In this document: piece by piece, positions 1-8,914 of the stretch
Layout of the letters: every line of letters begins with the position of its first letter
Position numbering within the stretch: position 1 is the stretch's first letter
Position numbers and translations under genes: made by a program
From: Massilia eburnea
GTDB lineage: Bacteria; Pseudomonadota; Gammaproteobacteria; Burkholderiales; Burkholderiaceae_D
Direction: 5' to 3'
Length of the DNA: 64,000 bases
Assembly: GCF_009720745.1 (NCBI RefSeq)
Contig: NZ_WNKX01000007.1
Span: forward strand, 224,478 to 288,477
The notes under the pieces: model-generated
The model's database searches: none
What the model was told of the DNA's origin: nothing
Seen by the model: only the letters and a program-made list of their open reading frames with translations

Positions 1-330
1 GCCGAACTTCACGCCCACCGACTGCAGCCAGGACACCAGTTCATGGCGTTTGAAGTGGGTCGACCCATTGAAGGCCATGTGCTCGGTGAAGTGGGCCAGG
101 CCAAGCTGGTCCTCGTCCTCCAATACCGAACCGGCGCGCACCACCAGGCGCAATTCCACGCGCTTTTCCGGGCGCTGGTTCTGGCGGATGTAGTAAGTGA
201 GGCCATTGGGCAGTTTCCCCACTTTGACCAGGGGATCAAGCGGCAGCTGGGAGGCCAGTTCTGGCGCGGCGGAAGCCACGAATGCGCAGCATGCCAGCGC
301 GGCGGACAGGAAGAATTTTAGTAGTTTCAT
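1..330 (-). CDS. M16 family zinc metalloprotease, N-terminal part (cut by window edge)
   Basis: First 110 codons of a gene running off the left edge. M16 (pitrilysin/PqqL-type) proteases degrade peptides with a zinc held by an inverted HxxEH motif. A signal peptide occupies about residues 1-21 (basic start KLLKFF, hydrophobic core, ASA cleavage site), so the enzyme should be periplasmic. NGLTYYIR at 42-49 is typical of the family, and HFTEH at 80-84 is the zinc motif with its catalytic Glu. The start is the ATG at 330, the only one ahead of the signal peptide. It is divergent from the permease gene, with 40 bases between the start codons. The rest of the protein is not visible, so its subfamily cannot be fixed. 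Confidence 0.88.
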   Translation of the reverse strand, partial: MKLLKFFLSAALACCAFVASAAPELASQLPLDPLVKVGKLPNGLTYYIRQNQRPEKRVELRLVVRAGSVLEDEDQLGLAHFTEHMAFNGSTHFKRHELVSWLQSVGVKFG

Positions 331-370
331 AACATAGTACGATACACCATAGCTTATTCTTAATGCTAGT

Positions 371-1150
371 ATGCCAACCATGAACGCCCACCGCTCCGCA
401 ATTGCATGGCTAAACAGCTGGTGGCAGCTGCTGCAGTTCGCCGCCCTGCTGCTCACGCGCGCCCTGGCCCCATCCAGCTATCGGCGTGACAACCGGCGCA
501 TGCTGTCCGAACAGATCGTGATCGCCACCACCGTCAACCTGGTCTGGTTTTCCGTGCTGTGCGCCCTGATCAGCCTTATCATCATCCGCATCGTCGTGGT
601 CACCTCGGCCAGCTACGGCCTGTCGCGCTATGCGCTGGAAATGGTGGTGCGGGTGCTGGTGCTGGAACTGGTGCCGCTGACGGCCGCGCTGTTCGTGGCG
701 CTGCGCACCACGCTGCCGGCCGGCGTCGAATTCGCGCAGCAAAGGATAGCAGGGAACGCCCCGGACGCGCGCGCCGCTTTGCGCACCCAGTTCTATCCGC
801 GCGCCGCGGCCGGCGTGTTTGCGGTGTGGATGCTGGCTGCGGTCAGCTGCCTGCTCACCCTGGTGCTGGCCTATCTTGTGATGTATGGCTTCACGCCGTG
901 GGCGCTACCCGGCTACACCCGCGTGGTGGGACAGATCTTCAATCCGGCCGTGTGCCTGATCCTGGCGTTGAAAGTGGTGTTTTTCAGCCTGGCGGTGGCG
1001 GTGATCCCGCTCGCCTCCTCTTACTACAGCAGCGCCACCAGCCCGCTGCTGCGGCGTATCGGCGCGGCCCACGGGCTGGCCGATATGGTGCGCATGTTTT
1101 CCGTGATCCTGGTGGTGGAAGCAGCTTCCCTGATGGGCAATTATTACTGA
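371..1150 (+). CDS. MlaE-type ABC permease of an MCE lipid transport system
   Basis: A 259-residue hydrophobic protein with about five to six membrane segments (roughly 50-75, 88-112, 150-178, 190-215, 235-255), matching the MlaE/YrbE permease family in length and pattern. Known members sit in the inner membrane and, with an MlaF ATPase and an MCE protein, move phospholipids between the membranes. The gene is followed after 4 bases by an MCE gene, which supports the call. No ATPase gene lies between or beside them. ATG 371 is used; ATG 380 is possible. It probably forms one operon with the next two genes. Confidence 0.72.
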   Translation: MPTMNAHRSAIAWLNSWWQLLQFAALLLTRALAPSSYRRDNRRMLSEQIVIATTVNLVWFSVLCALISLIIIRIVVVTSASYGLSRYALEMVVRVLVLELVPLTAALFVALRTTLPAGVEFAQQRIAGNAPDARAALRTQFYPRAAAGVFAVWMLAAVSCLLTLVLAYLVMYGFTPWALPGYTRVVGQIFNPAVCLILALKVVFFSLAVAVIPLASSYYSSATSPLLRRIGAAHGLADMVRMFSVILVVEAASLMGNYY

Positions 1151-1154
1151 CGAT

Positions 1155-2114
1155 ATGAGCGACACGATTACCCCTCCCGAACCGGCGCCGGTTCACAACG
1201 CCGAAGCCAAGGCAATCGCCTTGCTGATTCTGCTGGCGGCACTGATTTTGGGCGCCGTCCTGTACCTGATGTACGCGCGCGGAGCCTTCGAAGCCACGCA
1301 GCGCCTGGTGCTCACCGCCGACGATTCGGAAGGCGTAGCGGTCGGCATGGACGTGACGTTTGCCGGCTTCCCGATCGGACGGGTGCAGCGCATCGAACTG
1401 TCGCAGGAAGGCAAAGCGCGCATCCTGGTCGACGTACCGAGCAAAGATGCACACTGGCTGCGCACCAGCAGCGTCTTCACGCTGGAAAAAGGCCTGGTGG
1501 GAGGCGCCAAGTTGCGCGCCTTCACCGGCATCCCGTCCGACCCGCCGCTGGCGCCGGATTCCGAGCGCGCGCTGCTGGTAGGCGATACCGCCGCCGAAAT
1601 CCCGCGTCTCCTGCAGTCGGCGAAAGACTTGCTGAACAATCTGGCAGCGCTGACGGCCGACGACTCCGCCCTCGGCGCCAGCTTGCGCAATGTACAGGGC
1701 GTGACCGAAAAACTGAATGGCCCCGGCGGCGCCCTGGGCGTACTGGCCGGCGAAGACCAGAAGGCGCGCGAGCTGCTGCGCAATGCCAACTCGCTGGTGC
1801 TCAAGGCCGACAGCCTGGTAGGCAATGCTGACAAGCGCGTGTTCGGCGAAAAAGGCCTGGCCAACGACAGCCAGGCCGCGGTCCTGCAGCTGAATGCCCT
1901 GCTTTCCGACGCGAGAAACACGCTCAAGAAACTCGATTCCGTCCTGGTCGAAGCACAAGCCGTCGGCGCCAACACGCGCGCCGCCACCGAAGACCTGGGC
2001 GCGCTGCGGGCGGAGGTGGACGCCAACTTGCGCAAAGTCGAACAGATGATCAATGAATTGAACCGCAAATGGCCGTTCAAAGGCAGCAGCCAGGCGGAGA
2101 TCAAGCTCCCATGA
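1155..2114 (+). CDS. MCE (MlaD-type) domain protein
   Basis: A 319-residue protein with one N-terminal membrane anchor (about 20-41), then an MCE domain (about 48-125, with GVAVGMDVTFAGFPIG at 60-75), then a long helical tail. MCE proteins form hexameric rings in the periplasm that carry lipids for MlaE-type permeases. Its position directly after the permease fits that role. The stop overlaps the next start by 4 bases (ATGA), so translation of the lipoprotein downstream is probably coupled. The partner ATPase must be encoded elsewhere if this system is ATP-driven. Confidence 0.85.
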   Translation: MSDTITPPEPAPVHNAEAKAIALLILLAALILGAVLYLMYARGAFEATQRLVLTADDSEGVAVGMDVTFAGFPIGRVQRIELSQEGKARILVDVPSKDAHWLRTSSVFTLEKGLVGGAKLRAFTGIPSDPPLAPDSERALLVGDTAAEIPRLLQSAKDLLNNLAALTADDSALGASLRNVQGVTEKLNGPGGALGVLAGEDQKARELLRNANSLVLKADSLVGNADKRVFGEKGLANDSQAAVLQLNALLSDARNTLKKLDSVLVEAQAVGANTRAATEDLGALRAEVDANLRKVEQMINELNRKWPFKGSSQAEIKLP

Positions 2115-2764
2115 AGACAATCGCAATCGCACTCGCCGCATCCCTGCTCACCGCCTGCAGCAGTGGCCCGCGCGTACCGGACTGGCAGATCAACGCAGCC
2201 AGCGCCACCGAGCGCGCCAGCAGCGCCTACCTGGAAGGCAAGACCGCCATCGCCGAACGCGAATTCGCGTTGGCGCGCAACCAGGTCGGCAGCACCGCCC
2301 AGCCCGAATACGCGATCCGCGTCGAATTGCTGCGCTGCGCGGTGCAGGTGGCGGCGCTGGAATTCGAAGACTGCGCCGGCTTCACAGCCCTGGCCCCCGA
2401 TGCCAGTGCAGCCGACCAGGCCTATGCGCGCTACCTGGCCGGCAAGGCAACGGCCGCCGACGCCGCCCAGTTGCCAGAAGCGCAGCGCGCCGTAGCCGCC
2501 GCCGGCAGCGACACCGCCGCAGCGGCCGCCGCAGCCGCCATCAGCGACCCGCTATCGCGCCTGGTCGCCGCCGGCGCCCTGCTGCGCGCCAACCGCGCCA
2601 CACCGGAAGTGGTGGCGATGGCCATCAACACCGCCTCCTCGCAAGGCTGGCGGCGTGGCGTACTGGCCTGGCTGAATGTCCAACTCAAACGCGCCGAACA
2701 AGCCGGCGACGAAGCCGAAGCCGCCCGCCTGCGCCGCCGCATCAAGCTCGCCAGCACCCCATAG
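2111..2764 (+). CDS. helical lipoprotein of the MCE operon
   Basis: A 217-residue protein with a lipoprotein signal peptide: the lipobox LTAC places the acylated Cys at residue 16, so it is anchored in a membrane, probably the outer one. The mature part is Ala-rich and helical, with a TPR-like look. It does not resemble the PqiC/DUF330 auxiliary lipoproteins that often accompany MCE systems. ATG 2111 is chosen because the signal peptide starts there and it overlaps the preceding stop (ATGA). An upstream in-frame start near 2069 lies inside the MCE gene and is not needed. Function unknown; the operon suggests a part in envelope lipid transport. Confidence 0.75.
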   Translation: MKTIAIALAASLLTACSSGPRVPDWQINAASATERASSAYLEGKTAIAEREFALARNQVGSTAQPEYAIRVELLRCAVQVAALEFEDCAGFTALAPDASAADQAYARYLAGKATAADAAQLPEAQRAVAAAGSDTAAAAAAAAISDPLSRLVAAGALLRANRATPEVVAMAINTASSQGWRRGVLAWLNVQLKRAEQAGDEAEAARLRRRIKLASTP

Positions 2765-2777
2765 CGAAAGCCCCACT

Positions 2778-2894
2778 GCCCAGCCCGTGTCCCACCCTGG
2801 GGTCACACCCGAAATGGGACACGAGCTCGAGCATCATATGGCTGAACTCGTGTCCCGAAACGGGTGTGACCCCAAGGTGGGACACGGGCTGGGC
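2778..2894. repeat. Long imperfect palindrome between convergent genes
   Basis: Two arms of about 53 bases (2778-2832 and 2841-2894) pair almost perfectly around a short centre, with internal GTGTCCCACC and GGGTCACACCC / GGGTGTGACCC blocks. The right end touches the stop codon of the helicase gene; the left end is 13 bases after the lipoprotein stop. RNA from either strand would fold into a very long hairpin, so it may act as a two-way terminator. It is related in its GGGTC-x-GACCC style to the elements at 12937, 25433, 35727 and 47911, but belongs to a different subfamily. Confidence 0.85.
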
Positions 2895-2896
2895 TG

Positions 2897-4156
<1,260 letters not shown>

Positions 4157-4249
4157 GGTGTGCTTCGATTGGATAAGCCGGCAGTATACCTTGCGCCGGA
4201 TTTCATGCGACTATACGGTTGCTATCAATCTACCAACAGCACTTGAAGA

Positions 4250-5212
4250 ATGATCAATTGGGACGCCCACTTCTGCCTGCCCCAGCATCCACAGGCAGAT
4301 TTCTCACCCCTTAGCCAGCTGCATGCCGCTGGCGTGAATTACGTGTCGATCAATGTGGGCATGGACATGAATCCGGTGTCGCAGGTGATGTCCGTGATCG
4401 CCGGCTACCGCGCCACCATCGCCGCCAACCCGGAGCGCTTCCGCCTTGTGTCCGGCGTCGATGAAGTGATCCAGGCCGCTGCCGATGGCGTGCTGGCCGT
4501 CGGCTTCGACCTGGAAGGCGCGATGCCGCTGATGGACCAGCCGGAAATGGCTGCCGTCTACGCCCGCCTGGGCGTGCGCCAGATGCATTTCGCCTACAAC
4601 CGCAACAACAGCGTTGCCGATGGCTGCCATGACACTGCGCGCGGCCTGACGCCACTGGGCCATAAAGTACTGCAGGCGGTGAACGACGCCGGCATCATCG
4701 TCGATTGTTCCCACACCGGGCGCTTGTGCAGCCTGGAGATCATGGCGGCGTCCAGCAAGCCGGTGGTGTTCAGCCACGCCAACCCTTTCGGGCTGCTGCC
4801 GCATGGCCGCAACGTGACCGATGAGCAGATCCAGGCCTGCGCTGCAACCGGCGGCGTGGTGTGCATTTCGGGTTTGTCCTGGTTTGTGGGCAGCGAGCAG
4901 CCAACCGCCGCCGATGTGGCGCGCAATGTCGCCTACGTTGCCGACCTGGTGGGGACGGCGCATGTCGGCATTGGCCTGGATATCTGTGTCAGCCAGAAGG
5001 ACCTGGACGATACGCCTCCCGGCGACTTCGACCCGGCACGCTGGTGGCCCGAGTCGGCCGGCTACCGCGCCGGCCGTCCGCCCGCCTACGTTCCCCCTGC
5101 GGCCTGGAAATCGCTGCCGCTGGAATTGCGCAAGCTGGGCATGGCGCCCAATGAAATCGAGCAGGTCCTGGGCCGCAATATGCTGCGCGTGGCGCGCGCC
5201 ACCTGGCTGTAA
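4250..5212 (+). CDS. M19 membrane dipeptidase family protein with an altered metal ligand
   Basis: A 320-residue TIM-barrel protein of the renal dipeptidase family, which cleaves dipeptides with two zinc ions. Family landmarks are the bridging Glu in GFDLEG (E89), His in VDCSHTG (H155), His in VVFSHANP (H176), the PHGRN loop (184-188) and Asp in GIGLD (D244). The first metal motif, normally HxD, reads HFC here (H7, C9), so one usual carboxylate ligand is a Cys. There is no signal peptide, so it should be cytoplasmic. It could be an active dipeptidase with unusual metal binding or a family member with another substrate. Confidence 0.82.
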   Translation: MINWDAHFCLPQHPQADFSPLSQLHAAGVNYVSINVGMDMNPVSQVMSVIAGYRATIAANPERFRLVSGVDEVIQAAADGVLAVGFDLEGAMPLMDQPEMAAVYARLGVRQMHFAYNRNNSVADGCHDTARGLTPLGHKVLQAVNDAGIIVDCSHTGRLCSLEIMAASSKPVVFSHANPFGLLPHGRNVTDEQIQACAATGGVVCISGLSWFVGSEQPTAADVARNVAYVADLVGTAHVGIGLDICVSQKDLDDTPPGDFDPARWWPESAGYRAGRPPAYVPPAAWKSLPLELRKLGMAPNEIEQVLGRNMLRVARATWL

Positions 5213-5222
5213 GACCAGCCGC

Positions 5223-6308
5223 TCAGGGCTTGACTGCTTCGCGCTGCAAAGCCGCCACTTGGCGCAGCCCTTCTTCATTCAGGAAGGGCTGCAGAGCCTT
5301 GAACGATACGACGGCGGTCACCAGGCATGGCCCTGTAGCACCTGCCTCAAATTCGATCCCACCGGACACAAGACGCGGGTCGCGCCAAGACTTGCCCGGA
5401 TCCTTGCAGTCGGGATCCCCTCCGTTATTGTCGAACGGGCCAATTGCCTTTTGCAGCGCACGGCTTGTCGTGAAGACCTGCTCCGCACCGTCGTGTCCGG
5501 CTTCTTCGTGCCATGCGCCGCTGCGCGCATTGAACCAGCGCCACAAGTCGACCCTGTGGCCTGTCGTCAAATCCCATGTTTCATACCATGTGCTGCTGCC
5601 CGAAACGCCATGGCCTGCGGCCCACTCCATGTCGCGCAGCGTCAGCCACCGGTCAGAAAGCCACATCACTTCCTCGAACGATTCCGCCAGGCCGTTCATG
5701 CGTGTATCGTGATGGCGCGCCAGGCGCTGGCGCAAGCGCTCCTGCAAAGTCTGGTTCACGGCGGCGCCAATTGCGCCGTAATCCCGGAGAACAATGGCGT
5801 TGGGCACAAAGGATTCCTGGTTGCCGCGCTCCTGGATGCGTGTAGAGAGTTCCTGGTAGCCGTGGCGGCCGAATTTCTTGACCGGGCCGGCTATCAGCTT
5901 CTCCGCATCTGCCACAGGCTTGAAGAATTGCCCTGCTTCGCACAGGTTGCGATCGGTGCTCCTTGCGGCGCTGGTCCGCTTGAGCCGGATGGGGGCCTGC
6001 TTGCTGGCGTCGGGACTAGACCAGATGCCGCGCAGGCTGTCGGCGCCGGCCTGCGCCAACTGCCATTTCCCGGTTGGCTCATCCTGATATCCTGCCGTTT
6101 CCCGCCATCCGCCATCCGCCCCTTCGACCGGCTCCAGATGGATATCCTCGCGATACTTCAGGTAGTAGTAGCGCGCATCGTCGTCGAGGCACACCCGGAC
6201 CGGCTGCTTGCCGATCGTTCCCTCCCAAATGCCGCGCCATGCCTCCTGTGCAGAACACGTTCCAGCCACGGCCAGCAGCACTGCCGGCGCCCACAACCCT
6301 ACTCTCAT
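5223..6308 (-). CDS. exported protein of unknown function
   Basis: A 361-residue protein with a clear signal peptide (about 1-20, cleavage after TCSA) and therefore periplasmic or secreted. I do not recognise a family. The mature part starts with a short compact region (EAWRGIWEGTIGKQPVRVC) that looks like a small beta domain, followed by a longer mixed region rich in Trp and charged residues. The start ATG at 6308 is chosen because it precedes the signal peptide and has a GGAG ribosome site; the open frame continues upstream into the VOC gene but without support. It may be co-transcribed with the VOC gene 16 bases upstream. Confidence 0.7.
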   Translation of the reverse strand: MRVGLWAPAVLLAVAGTCSAQEAWRGIWEGTIGKQPVRVCLDDDARYYYLKYREDIHLEPVEGADGGWRETAGYQDEPTGKWQLAQAGADSLRGIWSSPDASKQAPIRLKRTSAARSTDRNLCEAGQFFKPVADAEKLIAGPVKKFGRHGYQELSTRIQERGNQESFVPNAIVLRDYGAIGAAVNQTLQERLRQRLARHHDTRMNGLAESFEEVMWLSDRWLTLRDMEWAAGHGVSGSSTWYETWDLTTGHRVDLWRWFNARSGAWHEEAGHDGAEQVFTTSRALQKAIGPFDNNGGDPDCKDPGKSWRDPRLVSGGIEFEAGATGPCLVTAVVSFKALQPFLNEEGLRQVAALQREAVKP

Positions 6309-6324
6309 AGATCTCCAAGTTGAT

Positions 6325-6714
6325 TTACATGCCGACGTCGCCGTAAGGCCCTGCCAGCACAACGACATACCCTTCCGGATCGCGCAGCCACAGCTCGCGA
6401 TGCTGGGCATTACTGTTCTCCTTCGGTCCTTCCAGCACGGTGGCGCCGGCCGCAGTCGCGCGGTCCACTGCATCGTCGAAATCATCGGTCCAGAACCACA
6501 ACAGCGCGCCGTTGCCGTATGGGCGCTGCTCTGGATTGCCAATATGGGGATGGTGGTGGGCGTCCCAGCGGTGCAACTGCAGGACCATGCGTCCGTCGTG
6601 CAGCAATTGCTCGTATTCGTTGCCGCCATGGCCGCTCTTCAGGCCCAGGGTTTTCTGGTACCACCGGCTGCTCGCCTCAACGTTGCTGACAGCGATCAAA
6701 GGTTGCGCTTGCAT
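6325..6714 (-). CDS. VOC family (glyoxalase/bleomycin-resistance fold) protein
   Basis: A 129-residue protein of the vicinal oxygen chelate fold. Typical features are the start PLIAVSNVEASSRWYQKTLG, the central FWTDDFDDAVDRATAAGA helix and the end LWLRDPEGYVVVLAGP, with the usual Glu/His positions at the ends of strands. Members bind metals, drugs or small carbonyl compounds; the substrate here cannot be told. Its start overlaps the end of the upstream membrane protein gene (6677) by 38 bases, so the two are probably one transcript. Confidence 0.85.
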   Translation of the reverse strand: MQAQPLIAVSNVEASSRWYQKTLGLKSGHGGNEYEQLLHDGRMVLQLHRWDAHHHPHIGNPEQRPYGNGALLWFWTDDFDDAVDRATAAGATVLEGPKENSNAQHRELWLRDPEGYVVVLAGPYGDVGM

Positions 6715-7123
6715 ATCCCCTCCCCATTCTGCTCAACGGAGGAACAGCATACCACTGCGCGACGCCCCACGCGACTTCCGGAACGATGAACAGCCACAAT
6801 AACGGCGGGCCGCCATTTGCCAACGCCCAGGCAAAACAGCTGCTGAACATGAAGCGGCCGGCGCCGTCGTAAGTGGCGAACTGCGGCTGCGGGTCGCGCA
6901 GGCGCAGCCAGGACCACATCAGTACAATGCAGCCCATCATGCAGGCGAACAGCACGTGCAAGGTGCCGAAGGCGGGCAGCGGCGTCCCGCCCAGCGCCTG
7001 GTTGAGCGCGGAGAGGTTGCCGTGCGCGATGGCGAAAGTCCACGGGGTGGCGAAAGGTGCGGTGAGCACCAGGTCGTAGGCAGCGCTGGCGCGTACCAGT
7101 TTGGGGATGTTTGAAGTTTTCAT
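6677..7123 (-). CDS. small membrane protein behind a MerR-type promoter
   Basis: A 148-residue protein with about four hydrophobic segments (around 20-38, 52-75, 92-112 and 112-130 from the start), not matched to a family I know. The start ATG 7123 is chosen because the open frame upstream of it runs through a promoter-like sequence. A perfect dyad with MerR-type spacing lies at 7142-7155, so expression is probably controlled by the divergent MerR regulator. With the -10 at 7133-7138 the transcript would begin only a few bases before the start codon, leaving almost no leader. No ribosome site is visible. Confidence 0.65.
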   Translation of the reverse strand: MKTSNIPKLVRASAAYDLVLTAPFATPWTFAIAHGNLSALNQALGGTPLPAFGTLHVLFACMMGCIVLMWSWLRLRDPQPQFATYDGAGRFMFSSCFAWALANGGPPLLWLFIVPEVAWGVAQWYAVPPLSRMGRGYASATFDRCQQR

Positions 7124-7132
7124 GCTGCGCAG

Positions 7133-7162
7133 CTTAAACCTTGGAGTACACTCCAGGGTCAA
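7133..7162 (-). promoter_or_regulatory. MerR-type promoter with operator dyad
   Basis: Read on the minus strand: -35 TTGACC (7157-7162), an 18-base spacer and -10 TTTAAG (7133-7138). The spacer holds a perfect inverted repeat TGGAGT-GT-ACTCCA (7142-7155). A long spacer with a central dyad is the hallmark of MerR-activated promoters, which the regulator twists into a usable shape. The site lies between the MerR gene (plus strand) and the membrane protein gene (minus strand), so the regulator probably activates the latter and may repress itself. Confidence 0.78.
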
Positions 7163-7184
7163 GCACTTTTTTGAGGGAAGCAGC

Positions 7185-7550
7185 ATGCAGATCGGTGAAC
7201 TTGCCGAGGCGACGGGAATCAGCCGCGATACCTTGCGTTATTACGAAAAGCGCGGACTGCTGCGGGCGCGCCGCGGCAGCAACGGCTACCGCGACTATCC
7301 AGAAGAAGCCGCGGACTTGCTGCGCTATATCCGCATTGCGCAGACGCTGGGCTTTACTTTGCAGGAGATCGAGGCGGACTTGCCGCTGCTGACAGCGCCC
7401 GCCGACGACAGTGCTGCGGCCTTGCGCGCGGCGCTGCAAGCCAAGCTGACGGAAATCGACCGCCGCATCAATGGCTTGCAGGCCTTGCGTGAGGAACTGG
7501 CGCGGCGCATCACAGAGCAGATAGCGGAGTGCCCGCTGCGTCCAGCCTAG
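7185..7550 (+). CDS. MerR family transcriptional regulator
   Basis: A 121-residue regulator with the MerR winged helix-turn-helix at 1-70 (QIGELAEATGISRDTLRYY, then the wing KRGLL), followed by a coiled-coil dimer helix (about 80-112). Only one Cys is present, near the C-terminus (AECPLRP), so the metal-binding loop of CueR or ZntR types is missing; an organic or redox ligand is more likely. ATG 7185 has GAGGGAAG just upstream; earlier in-frame ATGs lie inside the promoter. It probably acts at the dyad at 7142-7155. Its stop overlaps the stop of the facing gene. Confidence 0.88.
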   Translation: MQIGELAEATGISRDTLRYYEKRGLLRARRGSNGYRDYPEEAADLLRYIRIAQTLGFTLQEIEADLPLLTAPADDSAAALRAALQAKLTEIDRRINGLQALREELARRITEQIAECPLRPA

Positions 7551-8035
7551 CCGTTGTAGGCTTTGCGCAGTGCCGCCAAGTCCATCTTCTTCATCCCCAT
7601 CATGGCCGTCATGGCGCGGCCGGCCTTCTCGCGGTCCGGGTCACGCAGCATTTGCGTGATTTCCTGCGGGAAGATCTGCCAGCTCACGCCGTATTTGTCC
7701 TTCAGCCAGCCGCACATCTGGGCCGCCGGATCGCCGCCGTTGCCCAGTTTGTCCCAGTAGTAGTCGATTTCTTCCTGAGTGTCGCACGGCACTTGCAGCG
7801 ACAGGGCTTCGTTGAACTTGAATTGCGGGCCGCCGTTCAGCGCCGTGAACGGCTGGCCGTTCAACTCGAATGCCACCGTCAGTACGCGCCCTTCCTGCTG
7901 GCCGTGCACTTCCTTGCCGGCGTCCGTGTAATAACTGGTTTCGGTGATCCGGCCATCCTTGAAAATGCCGGTGTAAAAGCGGGCAGCTTGTTCGGCCTGG
8001 TTGTCGAACCACAGGCACGGCGTAATTTTTTGCAT
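7547..8035 (-). CDS. PhnB-like VOC family protein
   Basis: A 162-residue protein of the PhnB/'3-demethylubiquinone methyltransferase-like' VOC group, many of which are annotated after a misnamed founder. Features: start QKITPCLWFDNQAEQAARFY, SLQVPCDTQEEIDYYWDKL in the middle and CGWLKDKYGVSWQI near the end, the usual signature pair of the group. The biochemical role is not known for most members. ATG 8035 is preferred over an upstream one at 8062 because the family starts with this sequence. It is divergent from the Mut7-C gene with only 13 bases between starts. Confidence 0.86.
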   Translation of the reverse strand: MQKITPCLWFDNQAEQAARFYTGIFKDGRITETSYYTDAGKEVHGQQEGRVLTVAFELNGQPFTALNGGPQFKFNEALSLQVPCDTQEEIDYYWDKLGNGGDPAAQMCGWLKDKYGVSWQIFPQEITQMLRDPDREKAGRAMTAMMGMKKMDLAALRKAYNG

Positions 8036-8048
8036 GGTAATCTCCAGT

Positions 8049-8795
8049 ATGGTCAGCGCCACTTTCCGTTTCTACGAAGAACTGAACGACTTCCTGCCGC
8101 GCGCGCGGCGCAAGGTGGAGTTCACGGTGCCGTGCGCGCAAGCGGCCACCACCAAGCACATGATCGAAGCGCTCGGCGTGCCGCACACCGAAGTTGAAGT
8201 CATCCTGGTCAACGGTGAATCGTCCGGCTTCGAGCGCCTGCTGTGCGATGGGGACCGCGTGGCAGTCTATCCCAAATTCGAGACCTTCGACGTACGCCCG
8301 CTGTTGCGCGTGCGCGCCGAACCGTTGCGCACCGTGCGCTTTGTGGCGGACGCCCACCTGGGCGGCCTGGCGCGGCTGCTGCGCATGGCGGGCTTCGACA
8401 CGCTGTACGACAACCGCATCGACGATCCCACCGTGGCGGCGCTGTCGGTGGACGAAGGGCGCGTCGCGCTCACCCGCGACCGCGAGCTGCTGAAGCGGCG
8501 CGGCATCACGCACGGCTGCTATGTGCGGGCGCTGAAACCTGCGCAGCAGTTTGCGGAGGTCTTCCAGCGGCTGGACCTTGCCTCCAGTGCGCGTCCGTTC
8601 ACGTTATGCCTGGCTTGCAATGCGCCGCTGCGGCCTGTCGCCAAATCCGAAGTGGCGGATCAACTCCCGCCGTCGGTGCGCGCCTCACAGGACGAATTCC
8701 TCACCTGCGACTGCTGCCATGGCGTGTTCTGGCGCGGCTCGCACTGGCGCCGCATGAAAGCCTTGCTGGAGAGCCAAGGCGTCACGATTAGTTGA
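8049..8795 (+). CDS. Ubiquitin-like plus Mut7-C RNase domain protein
   Basis: A 248-residue protein with two parts. Residues 1-80 form a ThiS/MoaD-like ubiquitin fold (LVNGESSGFERLLCDGDRVAVYP). Residues about 95-245 form a Mut7-C PIN-like nuclease domain, with acidic residues D101, D126 and D144 as likely metal ligands and a zinc ribbon made from CLAC (187-190) and CDCC (220-223). The domain is known from the C-terminus of eukaryotic Mut-7, but the role of the bacterial stand-alone form is undefined; RNA cleavage is inferred. The start was set at ATG 8049, where the ubiquitin-like strand begins. Confidence 0.85.
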   Translation: MVSATFRFYEELNDFLPRARRKVEFTVPCAQAATTKHMIEALGVPHTEVEVILVNGESSGFERLLCDGDRVAVYPKFETFDVRPLLRVRAEPLRTVRFVADAHLGGLARLLRMAGFDTLYDNRIDDPTVAALSVDEGRVALTRDRELLKRRGITHGCYVRALKPAQQFAEVFQRLDLASSARPFTLCLACNAPLRPVAKSEVADQLPPSVRASQDEFLTCDCCHGVFWRGSHWRRMKALLESQGVTIS

Positions 8796-8914
8796 CGTAC
8801 TGCTGCAGCGCTGCGGCCGGCGACACGGTCGACAATCCCGCTGATGCGCGCTGCTACCGCGCGGCGGTGAGCTCGATTGGCGGGCGCGACCTGCAATGCC
8901 GGTGATGAAGGCCG

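Noticed and set aside
984..2141. Long minus-strand frame opposite the MCE gene
   Set aside because: Composition is a shadow of the high-GC plus-strand genes with clear domains; no family pattern on the minus strand.
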